The translations under genes were made by a program, and so were the position numbers. 27,131 bases of DNA from Chromera velia. Lineage: Eukaryota; Sar; Chromeraceae. The notes beneath the pieces were generated by a model. That model did no database searches. It was not told the DNA's origin and saw nothing but the letters and a program-made list of their open reading frames with translations. Each line of letters opens with the position of its first letter. Positions within the stretch are counted from its first letter, which is position 1. Shown in pieces: positions 10,493-20,050 of this stretch. The stretch covers positions 97,501-124,631 of the forward strand of contig JAHBMJ010000653.1 of assembly GCA_018398765.1 (NCBI GenBank). The letters are read 5' to 3'.

Positions 10493-11762
10493 TGGTTCAG
10501 TCGACAGACCCGTCTAGACGTATTTTGTACTAAGCGCGACTACCAAGAGTGCAAGAGGGAGTAAGGGCTTCAGAATGCTTTCCTGTTGCCTCCTTGCGGG
10601 TCCAGTCCAGGTTCCTGTACTCCTTGATGTTCCTGGGTTCAATGAAGAACATGGAAGAGAAGTGAAAGCTGGGGCAAGAGAAAATCATGACCTCCGATGC
10701 TGTTTTTTTCTTGAGATTTGCTGATGATATTTGCTGGTAATCTGCATGTGTACAAGATTCAGCTAAGATGGCATCAGAGGTGAGTGCCTTGGCAGGAGAG
10801 CCCCATACACGCGGTGATCTCTTAGCGTTGGCGGTTGCATATATTAATACGGGATACACCCAACCAGTTGGGTGAGTGCCTCGGGGGGGTCCGCTAATTG
10901 ATGCACACCATCGGGGGCTTAGGCATGTCTAAGTTGTGTGCTGCCATAGGGCGGGGGCCACGGCAGTGAAGTATGCTTTTCAGGACCGTGCGCGCGTCGT
11001 ATACATGTGCAACTCCGTGCGAGTTACTTGAGGGGCACGCATACGTAAAGTGATTAAGGTATATGCGATCGCGGCTCCGTGCGAGTTGCTTGAGGGGCAT
11101 ATTTTGGAACTTGAGCGACACCGACCGTTCTGTTCACCCATCCCCCCCGCCTCCAAAAATGAAAAAATGCGTTATGCGAGTGCGTGCGATCTCAGAGCCT
11201 CTCAGCTGATCTCAGCAGAGCTGAGCTGCCCCCCGAGGCGATATGCATATATGACAAACCTGACGGGGATGTCACTGCAAATGCCGGGGCCCAGGGCCTC
11301 GGTTCTTGTCTAGTTCTGTATACCCTCACGACTTGGGTCAACGGGTAACGCGCGCGAGTGAAGCCTGATCGCGACACCCATCCGTCATACATGGCGGGCT
11401 CCGTGCAAACGGTCGCGAGAAAACAATCCATCCCTCCGTACAACATGCAGAGAGAAACGTGCCCCTCAAGCAATATGTGCGGGACGCCAGTACATAGCAC
11501 AAGATCGATCTCGGCCACGCCAATGCATTCAATTAAGCTATAGGATCTTCGATGGTAAAAAAGAACTGGTATGGGACAGACATAGCTGCATATTCTCCTG
11601 TACATCTGGAGGATGGAGGTAACAGGCCCACTAGTAGGTCCAAATTTGCAGTCAATCCTGCGTCTGTGCATACAGCTAAGCAGCAGCTTTTTGAGTGACC
11701 TTGTTACGAACTCTGCATACACAGTTCAATCAAGCTTCTGTCTGGACACGTGGTGAGAGGAT
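10493..11762. other. Intergenic region upstream of the kinase, with short repeats
   Basis: Several open frames exist on the minus strand (for example 10530-10859 and 11192-11722), but none shows a recognisable domain. The region has GC-rich blocks, a small inverted repeat (CTCAGCT 11201-11207 with AGCTGAG 11219-11225) and a repeated 25-mer listed separately. It probably contains the 5' flank and promoter of the minus-strand kinase. No core promoter motif can be assigned. Confidence 0.4.
11013..11099 (+). repeat. Two direct copies of a 25-bp motif
   Basis: CTCCGTGCGAGTTACTTGAG followed by GGGCA at 11013-11037 recurs at 11075-11099 with one A/G difference, a 62-bp spacing. A 14-bp core in inverted orientation (TGCCCCTCAAGCAA) appears at 11459-11472, and GGCTCCGTGC recurs near 11398. 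Confidence 0.8.
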
Positions 11763-12802
11763 CAAATCTTCAGGCCAGAAGTCCTATATGAAGATAAACA
11801 CGTAGACGTTGAACTTCTCTCCACTTTCACCTTTCCTGCTTGAATGACGTCCTTTCCACTTCCATCTTTCTGTCTCTTTGCATGACGGCCTCTCCACTTC
11901 CATCTTTCTATCTGTTTGCATGATAGCCTCTCCACTTTCATCTTTCTGTCTGTTTGCATGACGGCCTCTCTACTTCCATCTTTCTGTCTGTTTGCATGAC
12001 AGCCTCTCCACTTTCGTCTTTCTATCTGTTTGCATAACGGCCTCTTCACTTCCATCTTTCTGTCTGTTTGCATGACGGGCTCTCCACTTTCATCTTTCTG
12101 TCTGTTTGTATGGCGCCTCTCCGCTTCTATCTTTCTGTCTGTTTGCATGGCGCCTCTCCACTTCCATCTTTTTGTCTGTTTGCATGATGGCCTCTCCACT
12201 TCCATCTTTCTGTCTGTTTCCATGATAGCCTCTCCACTTTCGTCTTTCTGTCTGTTTGCATGACGGCCTCTCCACTTCCATCTTTCTGTCTGTTTGTATG
12301 ACAGCCTCTCCACTTTCATCTTTCTGTCTGTTTGCATGACAGCCTCTCCACTTTCGCCTTTCTGTCTGTTTGCATAACGGCCTCTCCACTTCCATCTTTC
12401 TGTCTGTTTGCATGATGGCCTCTCCACTTTCATCTTTCTGTCTGTTTGCACGACAGCCTCTCCACCTCCATCTTTCTGTCTGTTTGCATGACAGCCTCTC
12501 CGCTTCCATCTTTCTGTCTGTTTGCATGGCGTCTCTCTACTTTCATCTTTTTGTCTGTTTGCATGATGGCCTCTCCACTTTCGTCTTTCTGTCTGTTTGC
12601 ATGACGGCCTCTCTACTTTAATCGTTCTGTCTTCTTGCACGACGGCCTTTCCACTTTCATCTTTCTGTCTATTTGCATGACGGCCTCTCCACTTCCATCT
12701 TTTTGTCTGTTTGCATGATGGCCTCTCCACTTCTATCTTTCTGTCTCTTTGCACGACGGCCTCTCCACTTTTATCTTTCTGTCTGTTTGATTCTGTTTGC
12801 AT
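11762..12802 (-). other. Long open frame through the minisatellite, coding status doubtful
   Basis: A 346-codon minus-strand frame crosses the repeat. Because 38 is not a multiple of 3, successive units are read in three phases, giving a 38-residue super-repeat built from MQTDRKMEVERPS, CKQTERWKWRGRH and ANRQKDESGEAV. The product would be extremely rich in Lys, Arg, Glu and Gln. One unit variant contains TGA in one of the three phases, yet that variant never falls in that phase inside this frame. This may follow simply from the three-unit rhythm. There are no domains, signal peptide or splice evidence, so I treat it as a candidate only. Confidence 0.15.
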
Positions 12803-13250
12803 GACGGCCTCTCTACTTTAATCGTTCTGTCTTCTTGCACGACGGCCTCTCCACTTTCATCTTTCTGTCTGTTTGCATGACGGCCTCTCCACTTCCGTCT
12901 CTCTGTCTGTTTGTATGACGGCCTCTCCACTTCCATCTTTCTTTCTTTCTTCTTGCACGACGGCCTCTCCACTTTCATATTTCCATCTTTCTTTTTTGCT
13001 TGCTTGGTGGGTCTCTACTTTCTTCTGTCGTGCGCTATCGAAGATGACGTCTCTCCATTTTTGTCTATCTTGCCGGCTTGCATGACTACTTTCCGCTAGC
13101 TTTCATCTTTCCTGCCTGCGTGTTAAGGGCCTCTCCAGTTTTATCCTATCTGCTAGCCTGTCTGCTTACAGAAAGTTCGCTTCACTTTCATTTTCCTTGT
13201 CTCCTCACATAACGACCTTTCAGTCTTCATCTTTCTTGTCTGTCTGCGTA
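11813..13250 (+). repeat. 38-bp minisatellite, about thirty units
   Basis: The basic unit is CTCTCCACTTYCATCTTTCT, then GTCTGTTTGCATGACGGC, 38 bp in total. It recurs without interruption from about 11813 to 13000 and then decays into recognisable but diverged copies up to about 13250. Three units are 37 bp and one carries a 10-bp insertion near 12790. Unit variants follow each other in threes over much of the array (TTCCATC, TTTCATC, TTTCGTC), giving a 114-bp higher-order period. A block containing the odd variant CTACTTTAATCGTTCTGTCT occurs twice, about 200 bp apart (near 12609 and 12809), indicating local duplication. There are no unique spacers, so this is not a CRISPR array. Confidence 0.95.
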
Positions 13251-13867
13251 TATGACCCCTCATTGGAACAAACAATATGCTCTAAATCTCGTCTGGTTGA
13301 TAATTCCATACAAAAGCTGACGTCTGTTCTAGTTTCATTTCTCTGGTTTTCTTTTCTGTTTTCATATGCTTGGCTGCTGGCTTTTCCTGGACCACAGAGA
13401 ATGTTTTTGCCTTCCTAAAATATGAAATTTAAACCAGAATCATTTGGAGGAGGATGGAGTTTACAACATTTGAACAAAAAACAACAAAGACTTCCTCACA
13501 AGGAATTTCTAGCAGAATTTTCAACATATTCACCATAGCAATACATTGTAAGTTTACGTTTCTGTAAAATTCTTATTGGGGAGAGATTTAGTAGGAAAAC
13601 CGAAAAGACTTACGTTTATTCAAAGCCCCATTTGCAGCTGGACATATAAAATTAGAGATAGAAACAAAAGAAAAAAAAATGTGTAAACTTACGTAATTTC
13701 AGTTATAATTTATGTACCACTATGGGTAATTTACCAAATTTTGAATACTTTTGACAAAGATGATGATGATGATGATGAAGATAGATAAAGAACTTTAAAA
13801 AAAAAAATGATAGAACTTAAAATGGTTTGAATAGTTATAAATCGTTGTGGAATAGTATAAGAACAAA
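13251..13867. other. AT-rich spacer
   Basis: AT-rich sequence with A-runs and a GAT trinucleotide tract. No frame shows a domain or convincing start. Confidence 0.5.
13759..13778 (+). repeat. (GAT)n trinucleotide tract
   Basis: About six to seven consecutive GAT/ATG repeats in the AT-rich spacer. Confidence 0.9.
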
Positions 13868-14030
13868 CCAGAACTCCTATATATGAAGGTAAACATGCAA
13901 ACATTGAACTTCTCTTCACTTTCATCTTTCGTGCTTAATTCAATAACGAACTCGCCACTTCTATCTTTCTGTCTGTTTGCATGATAGTCTTTCCACTTTC
14001 ATCGTCCAGACTCCAGACAGTCTTTTTGCA
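13868..14030 (+). repeat. Second, diverged copy of the minisatellite's left border
   Basis: The sequence beginning CCAGAACTCCTATATATGAA and running through TTGAACTTCTCTTCACTTTC matches the array's left edge at 11774-11840 (CCAGAAGTCCTATATGAAGA, TTGAACTTCTCTCCACTTTC). It continues into two or three degenerate 38-bp-like units. A segment containing the border plus first units was therefore duplicated about 2.1 kb away. Confidence 0.8.
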
Positions 14031-14649
14031 AGACGGCCCTGAGGATTAATACTAAGAGGCTTTGGTCCAGATGATTTTTTGCTGGGCCCCGGCATGCCAC
14101 TGGAGCCTGTGGAAGTGGCATCCTGCATCCCCTGCATGGCTGGGGCCTTCGGTGCGCTGCCGCCATTGCCGAATTAACTGCCATCCGAGACAGCTACCCC
14201 TGCTCGCGAATACGACCGGCTTAGTGCCGGGCTATTCTCGGGGACGTACAGTTTGACAATCGTCGGATGGTGCGAGAATCCGACCGATTCTCAGCGAATT
14301 TCTCACGGGAAAATTTGAATTTGCGTGAAACTTTACTGAAATATATATCTCAATTAACGATGCAGTTTTTGATCAAGTTTCACCAAATCGAGAATGTTGG
14401 GGACCCGATTCTCTTTCGATCAACACTGAAATTCCTTTGCAATACAGAAAGAAAGAGAGTTTTCGCAGAGAGGCAGCTTTGTAGAGCCTCGTGAAGTTTG
14501 AAACGGAAGCAACACGTGTATGTCGATTTCACCAACTTCTGCTTTCAAAGGCGTTGGCAGCAGAAGTGGAAGTTCCCTTTCGTCTGTTGAACCAGTCGAT
14601 TCTTCTCTCAGCTGATTGGTAAAGCGTAAGCAGTCTCCGCACACGAACC
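14031..14649. other. Upstream flank of the cysteine-rich gene
   Basis: No gene is recognised. A short minus-strand reading (around 14040-14180) is Gly/Ser/Pro/Met-rich, but it has no start and hits a stop. The part directly before 14650 is the presumed promoter and 5' UTR of the plus-strand gene; no TATA box or other core element is evident. Confidence 0.4.
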
Positions 14650-17600
14650 ATGCGCTTTGTGGGCGGATGTCTTTCGTTTCTTTTGTTGGCACTGCCCGCA
14701 GTCTGCCAAGAGGGTTGTCCTCTTGTTTCTGGGCTGGAGGGATCATGTGCTGATGATAATGCCTACCTCGACTGTGGTTTGAAGAAGCTCCTTGATAGCC
14801 CTCGCGCAGCGTGAGTCATGAGCTTATCCTCTCAGCTCTTCTGGCAGCTTTTCTTTGATCTTCGTTGTCGGATCCCCGACCCGATTGTCTCGTTGACGCT
14901 CTTGCATCTCTTGTTTGGCCTTCTTGCAGCGCGATGATGAGGTGTCCGTTCGTCACAAGAGACGAAAAGGGTCAGTTCAGAAGCCAGCCATGTGGTGAAA
15001 GAGTATCTGTTCAAGTTCCCATTTGCAGTTCGTAGGAAGGCAGGTGCTTACACGAAGACATGCTTCTTTGCACATGTTCTCGGAGAGAGCAAGAGGGAGG
15101 GAGAGACCCGAAGGGAAAAGCTGCAGAAACCTCTGAGGACAAAAAAGGAGACGGTATAGCCTGAAAGATAAGCGCCAAGGACTCTCCGTTCAGGTCGAGC
15201 AAAGGAAGAACAGAAAAGCAAGGCAGGGAGAAAAGACCAGCATTGAGCTGGTGGGGGGGCCGGTTTCGAATGGTTCTTGTTCTTTCTTCTTTTTCCCGTC
15301 GAGATTTCTCTCCTTCTGTAGATCATTTGACCTGAACTTGAACCTGAATTCTCTTTGCAGCTTGCACAGAACTTCCTGCTCTCTACAGCGCTTGCTGCAA
15401 AGAGTGCAGTAGCCGTGCAGAGCCGCCCGGTCAGTCCCTGCACTCATCCACCCACTCTCTCACTCACTCACTCACTTACCTGTCCATTTGCAGACGCAGC
15501 CCTCCCCTCCGAATGACTGAGTCTTTGTTTTCTCTCTCTTCCCCTTCTTTCCTCCTTTTCTTCCCCCCAATGCAACCCACGATTTACCTTCATCTCTTCC
15601 TTCACTTCTGCTTGCACGGTTCTGTCTGTCTGTTTGTGAGCCAGTCTGTGATGACTGCCAAATGGAGAACATCAAGAGCAATTCTTTTCGTGTCTGCCTG
15701 GGCAGCCGTTTTCGATCTGCTGTTGCGTGCTTGCTTACACATAGCACTTCTTCCCTTGTTCGGACGATTTAATTTTATCTGCAGAGGGCCAGACTTGTGC
15801 GGACGACCCGACCCAGGTGATCCCGATTTTGAAATCCCAGGACATGACGTGTACCTCTGCGTTGGATCTCATCCCTTGCAACATGTTGAAGGCAGATAAG
15901 GACCTGGAAAGCACCATCATGACGGGATGTGCAAAGACCTGGTTTGAGAGATGCGCAACAGCGGAGGAGAAAGAGACGCATCTCTGCAATGCTCAGGGAG
16001 AGGGGGACGGGGGCGAAAGTACTGTGACTGCAGCACAGGCGGCCGCAGAAACACCAGCAGAGGGAGGGGAGGCAGAGGGGGGGACGGGGGTTCAGGAGGA
16101 GGGTGTGGAGAGGTGTGTGAATATGGATTCTGGCATCGACGCAGACATCAAGCAGCTTCTGGAGCAGCCCACTGCAACGTCAGTCAGGCAGAAAAACAGG
16201 AAGGCAGTCAAGGTGCTGATCACCAAAATAGCTCTTCCCGTTAGTGGGGCATGCAGTTAACGGTGAGGGAATAACTTAGTGACTGAACATTTCAGCTGAA
16301 GAGTTGGCTGGTCAGCAAGTCAGTTTTCTGGCCTGATCGGAGTTTGAGTCCATATTCCAATACCTCATTGTACATTACCATGGACTGTCGTGCAGGAGTA
16401 TGCTGAGATGCAACATGCTGGCGATGGATGGGTCCACTGGTGAGTGATTTTTCTTTTTGCAGTTGGGAATCCTTTTTTTCTTCTTCTTCTTCTTCTTGCA
16501 ATGCATTTTGTTGATTTGTGCAAGGCGTTTTTTCCCCTCTTTGCGTTTCGGTCAAACCCTTCGTTTTTTTCCGCATCCCCAGTTTCCCTTCCCTTCCCCT
16601 CCAGCCCTCAATCTTATCGCATGCTCCCTGCCTTTCATAAATGCGTGCAGCGTGCGAACAAATGCCCTCGCTCTATGAGGTCTGCGGGACGATCTGCGAG
16701 CGTGCTTCTGGCCCTGCACCTGGTGAGCGGGATTCCTTCTCTCTCTTCCTTCCTGTCGCTTGTTTGTTCAAGAAGGGGTGAGCAGGATCGGCGTGCAGCC
16801 GAGAAAAGGGAACCAGAAGTCGAATGACCACCCAAAAAGAATAAGTAGAACAGCCAAAAAAAAGAGAGCGTAATCGTAAAGTAGTTTCTCGCGAGTGTGT
16901 GCCTCCGTGTGTGTGTGTGTAGATGGGTGGGTCGGTGGGTGGCGGGGGGAGAGAGAGCGTGCTGGCTTGCTTTCCGGACTAAAAACTCGTGTCAAAAATG
17001 TGTGCCTGTCTTTGTGCGGTGCTGAGCGATGCAGAGGGTATCACTACTGGCAACTCAGGTGAGCTCGTTCCTGCTCTCCTGAACGAGACCTTCACTTGCG
17101 AGAGTGTGGTGGGCCTCGTTCCCTGCAACCTGATGACCAGGCTGCCCCAGTTGTCTGACCTCTCTCAAAGCTTTCAGACGAACTGCAAACAGACGTATTA
17201 CGATGTCTGCGCCTCTGAGGAGGAGAAGGCGACCTTGGGGTGCAGCAGCGTTCCCCCGAGTGCGTCATCGGGGGATGTGGAAGAAGCAGAAACAGAAGGG
17301 GGGGAGACGGGAACAACACCTGCAGACAGCGCACCTGTTGCAACTTCATCACCTGCCCCTGCTGCCTCTGAGGAGGAAGCAGGTTCGGAAACGGGGGAGG
17401 TTCCAACTGAGGAAGATCCCACAACTGCACCCGCAGGAGAGACCGTTGCGCCGACCCCAGCTGCATCAGAGCCAACAGCCTCCTCGGAGGATGCAGCTGC
17501 TGCTGAGTGCACGGACGAGGACGAAGAGATCGACGGAATCGCCAAGTCGATGCTAAGGGGAGGGGATGCAAGGTGAGCACGTGCGTTGGTTTTGTCGGGG

Positions 17601-18693
17601 TTCATTTGCGAACATGACTGGAGACCTGCGTACCTCTCTTCTTTGGTGATGACTCGTCATACTGGCTGACCGACTGCTCTTCTTAGGATTTCGCTTTTTG
17701 TTTTATTTCCGCATCTTTGGTTTCTCAGTCCTGGCTGCGTGAACGTTTGGTTGATCAGATGAGTCGATCGATCTGTCGTCGCGGCAGAAGGAGTGAGGAG
17801 ACATGTATGCCTGAGTCAGTCCAGGGGTGTGCAAACAGAGGGCTGACAAAGAATGAAATCTGAGACCACTTTTTGCGTGTCGTGCTTTTGTGCGTGCAGC
17901 CTGTATATGCAGTGTTGGGCCATGACCGAAGATGGTGAGTGCTTTGTCCCATTCCTTCTTCCTTCATGCAAGCACCATGCAAGCACGTTTGACTGCCAGT
18001 AAAAGTTCCTTCCACTGGCGAGACTTGACTTTCTTCTCTCCTTAGTCGAGCTTTGCCATCTCCTTTCCAGGTTGAGCCTCTTCTGTTTTCTCTTTCTTCT
18101 CTCTTCCGCCTTCTTTTTGCACGATCTTTTCTGTGCTTGTTGTTGCTGAAATCTTTTCTTTCTTTAAGAGAGTATTTTCTTGATTCGAATTTTCTTTCGC
18201 CTTTCTTTGTTGGTCTGTGTGGGATAACACTCTTCTTCTCGTGCACTTACCGCAGCGTGCTCCGCGATTCCTGAAATCTACAGCCAATGCTGCGACCACT
18301 GCAAGGAAATGTCCGGGGATCCTCCGGGTTGGTCTGCCCGACTGACTGAAAGGTTTTGTTCCTTTCGTTTCCCTTCCCTCTTCCTCTCGTGATTCGCTCC
18401 TGCCCTTTTGTTTTCTTCTCAGGGTGTGATGCTCGGTTGTGCTACACGTACCTCTTTCTTCCTCTTTCTGGCTGACGGACAAGAGACGAACCCACAATAG
18501 GTAGTCTTGGAAAGTTGGGTAGAGAAAGGCGTTCTCTTTTAGTAGCGACCTCCGATCCGCAGCTTGAGACTTCTTCTCGGAGGGTCCTTCTCGATCCTCG
18601 AATCCTTCTTTTTCATTCTTCCACCCCCCTCCCTCACTCCCTCAAGACGGGAAATCTTAGTTGACCTCCCGGCATTGTATACGCATTCCTCGA

Positions 18694-18738
<45 letters not shown>

Positions 18739-19193
18739 GTGCAGCTGGGCAAGCATGTGGAAACGACGAGAACGTGTTGGACACCCTCCTAGGGCAGACG
18801 TTCACATGCTCGAGTCTGATCAGCCTGATGGACTGCTACACGATGCAGATGCCTTTGCTCTCTGAGTTCTATGCAAGCTTCCAAGAAACTTGCAAACTCA
18901 CATTCTACTCAGAATGCGCGACAGAGGAAGAAAAGGCGAACCATGTGTGTGCAAATGCGGGAGTGGTTGTTCCGGGAGGGCAAACGGATGATACTGAGGA
19001 GGGTGAGGAAGAGAATGAGGGAAGCTCCTCCAGAAGGGACCCACAACAGGATGCTATCAAGGACTTTCAGGACGAATTTGCGCACATTCCGAATCCCAAG
19101 GAAAGAACTGCAGGGGCGAGGGGAGCTGCGGCCAGCATCTCGTTGCTGTTGCTAGTTGTTGCTCCGCTCGTCTCTCTCTCGGCATTTCGGTGA
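14650..19193 (+). CDS. Secreted, probably GPI-anchored, modular cysteine-rich protein (10 exons, 624 aa)
   Basis: The proposed exons are 14650-14810, 14930-14970, 15361-15429, 15785-16178, 16396-16439, 16651-16722, 17035-17572, 17900-17934, 18256-18327 and 18745-19193. They sum to 1875 nt, exactly 624 codons plus stop, with GT donors and GCAG acceptors throughout. Residues 1-19 are a signal peptide (MRFVGGCLSFLLLALPAVC). Three B modules (Cys at about residues 33, 201 and 419) follow C-x25-C-x7..10-C-x9-C-[C/G]-x2-C. Three A modules (from about 91, 261 and 476) follow C-x16/17-C-x8-C-x16..19-C-x7-C-x10-C, ending in CA[ST]xEEKxxxxC; the second lacks its first Cys. Linkers after A1 and A2 are Glu/Gly/Ala-rich and Thr/Ser/Pro/Glu-rich. 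The C-terminus (after ERTAGARGAAAS) is hydrophobic and ends eight residues after a VVAPL segment, as in GPI signals. The role is likely at the cell surface or wall; I recognise no named family. The x25 spacing holds in all three B modules across two splice junctions, which strongly supports the model. Confidence 0.82.
14930..16178 (+). repeat. Exon cassette 1 of the cysteine-rich gene
   Basis: Three exons: a 41-nt microexon (AMMRCPFVTRDEK, phase 2 in, phase 1 out), a 69-nt exon (CTELPALYSACCKEC, phases 1-1) and a 394-nt exon carrying module A1, its acidic linker and the first part of B2 (phase 1 in, phase 2 out; donor AAC|GTCAGT). The phases 2-1-1-2 make the cassette duplicable without breaking the frame. 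Confidence 0.78.
16396..17572 (+). repeat. Exon cassette 2 of the cysteine-rich gene
   Basis: A 44-nt microexon (SMLRCNMLAMDGST), a 72-nt exon (CEQMPSLYEVCGTIC, in which the second Cys of the usual CC pair is Gly) and a 538-nt exon carrying module A2, a long Thr/Ser/Pro/Ala/Glu linker and the start of B3. The phases are identical to cassette 1. Module A2 has GITTGNSG where A1 and A3 have a Cys. Confidence 0.78.
17900..19193 (+). repeat. Exon cassette 3 of the cysteine-rich gene
   Basis: A 35-nt microexon (LYMQCWAMTED), a 72-nt exon (CSAIPEIYSQCCDHC) and a terminal 449-nt exon with module A3, an acidic Ser/Arg tail and the hydrophobic C-terminus. Same phases as cassettes 1 and 2, except that the last exon ends in the stop codon. 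Confidence 0.78.
18698..18732 (+). repeat. (TC)n tract serving as the polypyrimidine tract of the last intron
   Basis: About seventeen TC dinucleotides end 12 nt before the acceptor AG at 18743-18744 of the last intron. Length variation here could affect splicing of the final exon, which carries module A3 and the anchor signal. Confidence 0.9.
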
Positions 19194-19455
19194 TCTTGTG
19201 AGTTCATGAAAGTGTCATCTCACCCACTGTACAACTCTTTTGTGAGAACCTGGGGAGGGGATGGGGTGGGAGGGGGGGGAATGAGTGATTTGATGGAGAA
19301 GAGAAAGTGCAAGCATGCAATGGGTGAGTGGAGACGACTTTGACGAAGAAAGAACCTTACTTGTTCTTGATGCGTTTTTCTCTCTCGGAGTAACTCCTCC
19401 ACACACCATTAGGAGTTGGGTGCAGGAGGGAAGAACGGGTTGAGGTTGTGGAGAT

Positions 19456-19461
19456 AATAAA
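19456..19461 (+). promoter_or_regulatory. Candidate poly(A) signal AATAAA
   Basis: An AATAAA hexamer 263 nt past the stop of the cysteine-rich gene. Whether this lineage uses AATAAA is not known from the sequence. Confidence 0.25.
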
Positions 19462-19820
19462 CGAATTCTATTCAGAAACTTGAAGGAATTAAGTGCACCG
19501 CATGGAGAGGAGAGAGCCGTTGTGCACTGATGGAACAGTGCGTCTTTGACTGAAAGATTGGATGAATGAATGAGCGAGTCAGTGCGTGTCTGCTTGCATG
19601 CAAGGTGTGTGTCTGCTGTCCCGCCCGCGAGGGAGGGTGAGGAGACTGACGACGTGTGTATTCGTTTGTTCGTCCGTTCGTTCACAGTACAGTCATGTGT
19701 GTTTGCGTGCGTTCTTTCGTCTGACTGTTGTTGGAAGATATTCTGCAGTTCCATCCTTGCTCCTCTCACTTGACCCACCGTTTTTTGAGAGAGCGTCTTA
19801 CTGCAGGAAGATGCATGTGA

Positions 19821-19844
19821 GTGTGTGTGTGTGTGTGTGTGTGT
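19821..19844 (+). repeat. (GT)12 microsatellite
   Basis: Twelve perfect GT dinucleotides flanked by imperfect GTGAGTGT sequence. Confidence 0.95.
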
Positions 19845-20011
19845 AAGTGTGAGTGTGACTTCGGTAGTGTCCGTATGTGTCTGCATGGCAGGGTGAGGCT
19901 CAGACAGGCAGAGTCACTGAAGAAGATGAAACAAAATCTGCGGGCATGCTGACAGAAAGACAAACACATACAGGCACAGACAGCAAGAAGAACAGACAGT
20001 GGCAGATAAAT

Positions 20012-20050
20012 ACAGACAGACAGACAGACAGACAGATAGACAGACAGAGA
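20012..20050 (+). repeat. (ACAG)n microsatellite
   Basis: About nine tetranucleotide units with one GATA interruption; the same unit as the tract at 7153-7181. Confidence 0.9.

Noticed and set aside
10530-10859. 109-codon minus-strand open frame upstream of the kinase
   Set aside because: No recognisable motif and no plausible splice link to the kinase exons.
11192-11722. 176-codon minus-strand open frame
   Set aside because: No domain, no signal peptide and no splice context; composition looks like non-coding GC-rich DNA.
11813-13250. CRISPR-like array
   Set aside because: Units abut directly with no unique spacers, and the host is eukaryotic; it is a minisatellite.
13999-14184. Short minus-strand frame and an alternative Gly/Ser/Pro-rich reading
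   Set aside because: One reading hits a stop just upstream with no start; the other has no conserved feature and runs into minisatellite units.
14971-15060. Reading the second exon of the cysteine-rich gene onward through QFRSQPCGERVSVQVPICSS
   Set aside because: It soon meets a stop. Ending the exon at 14970 gives the same phase pattern as the other two microexons and preserves the module B spacing.
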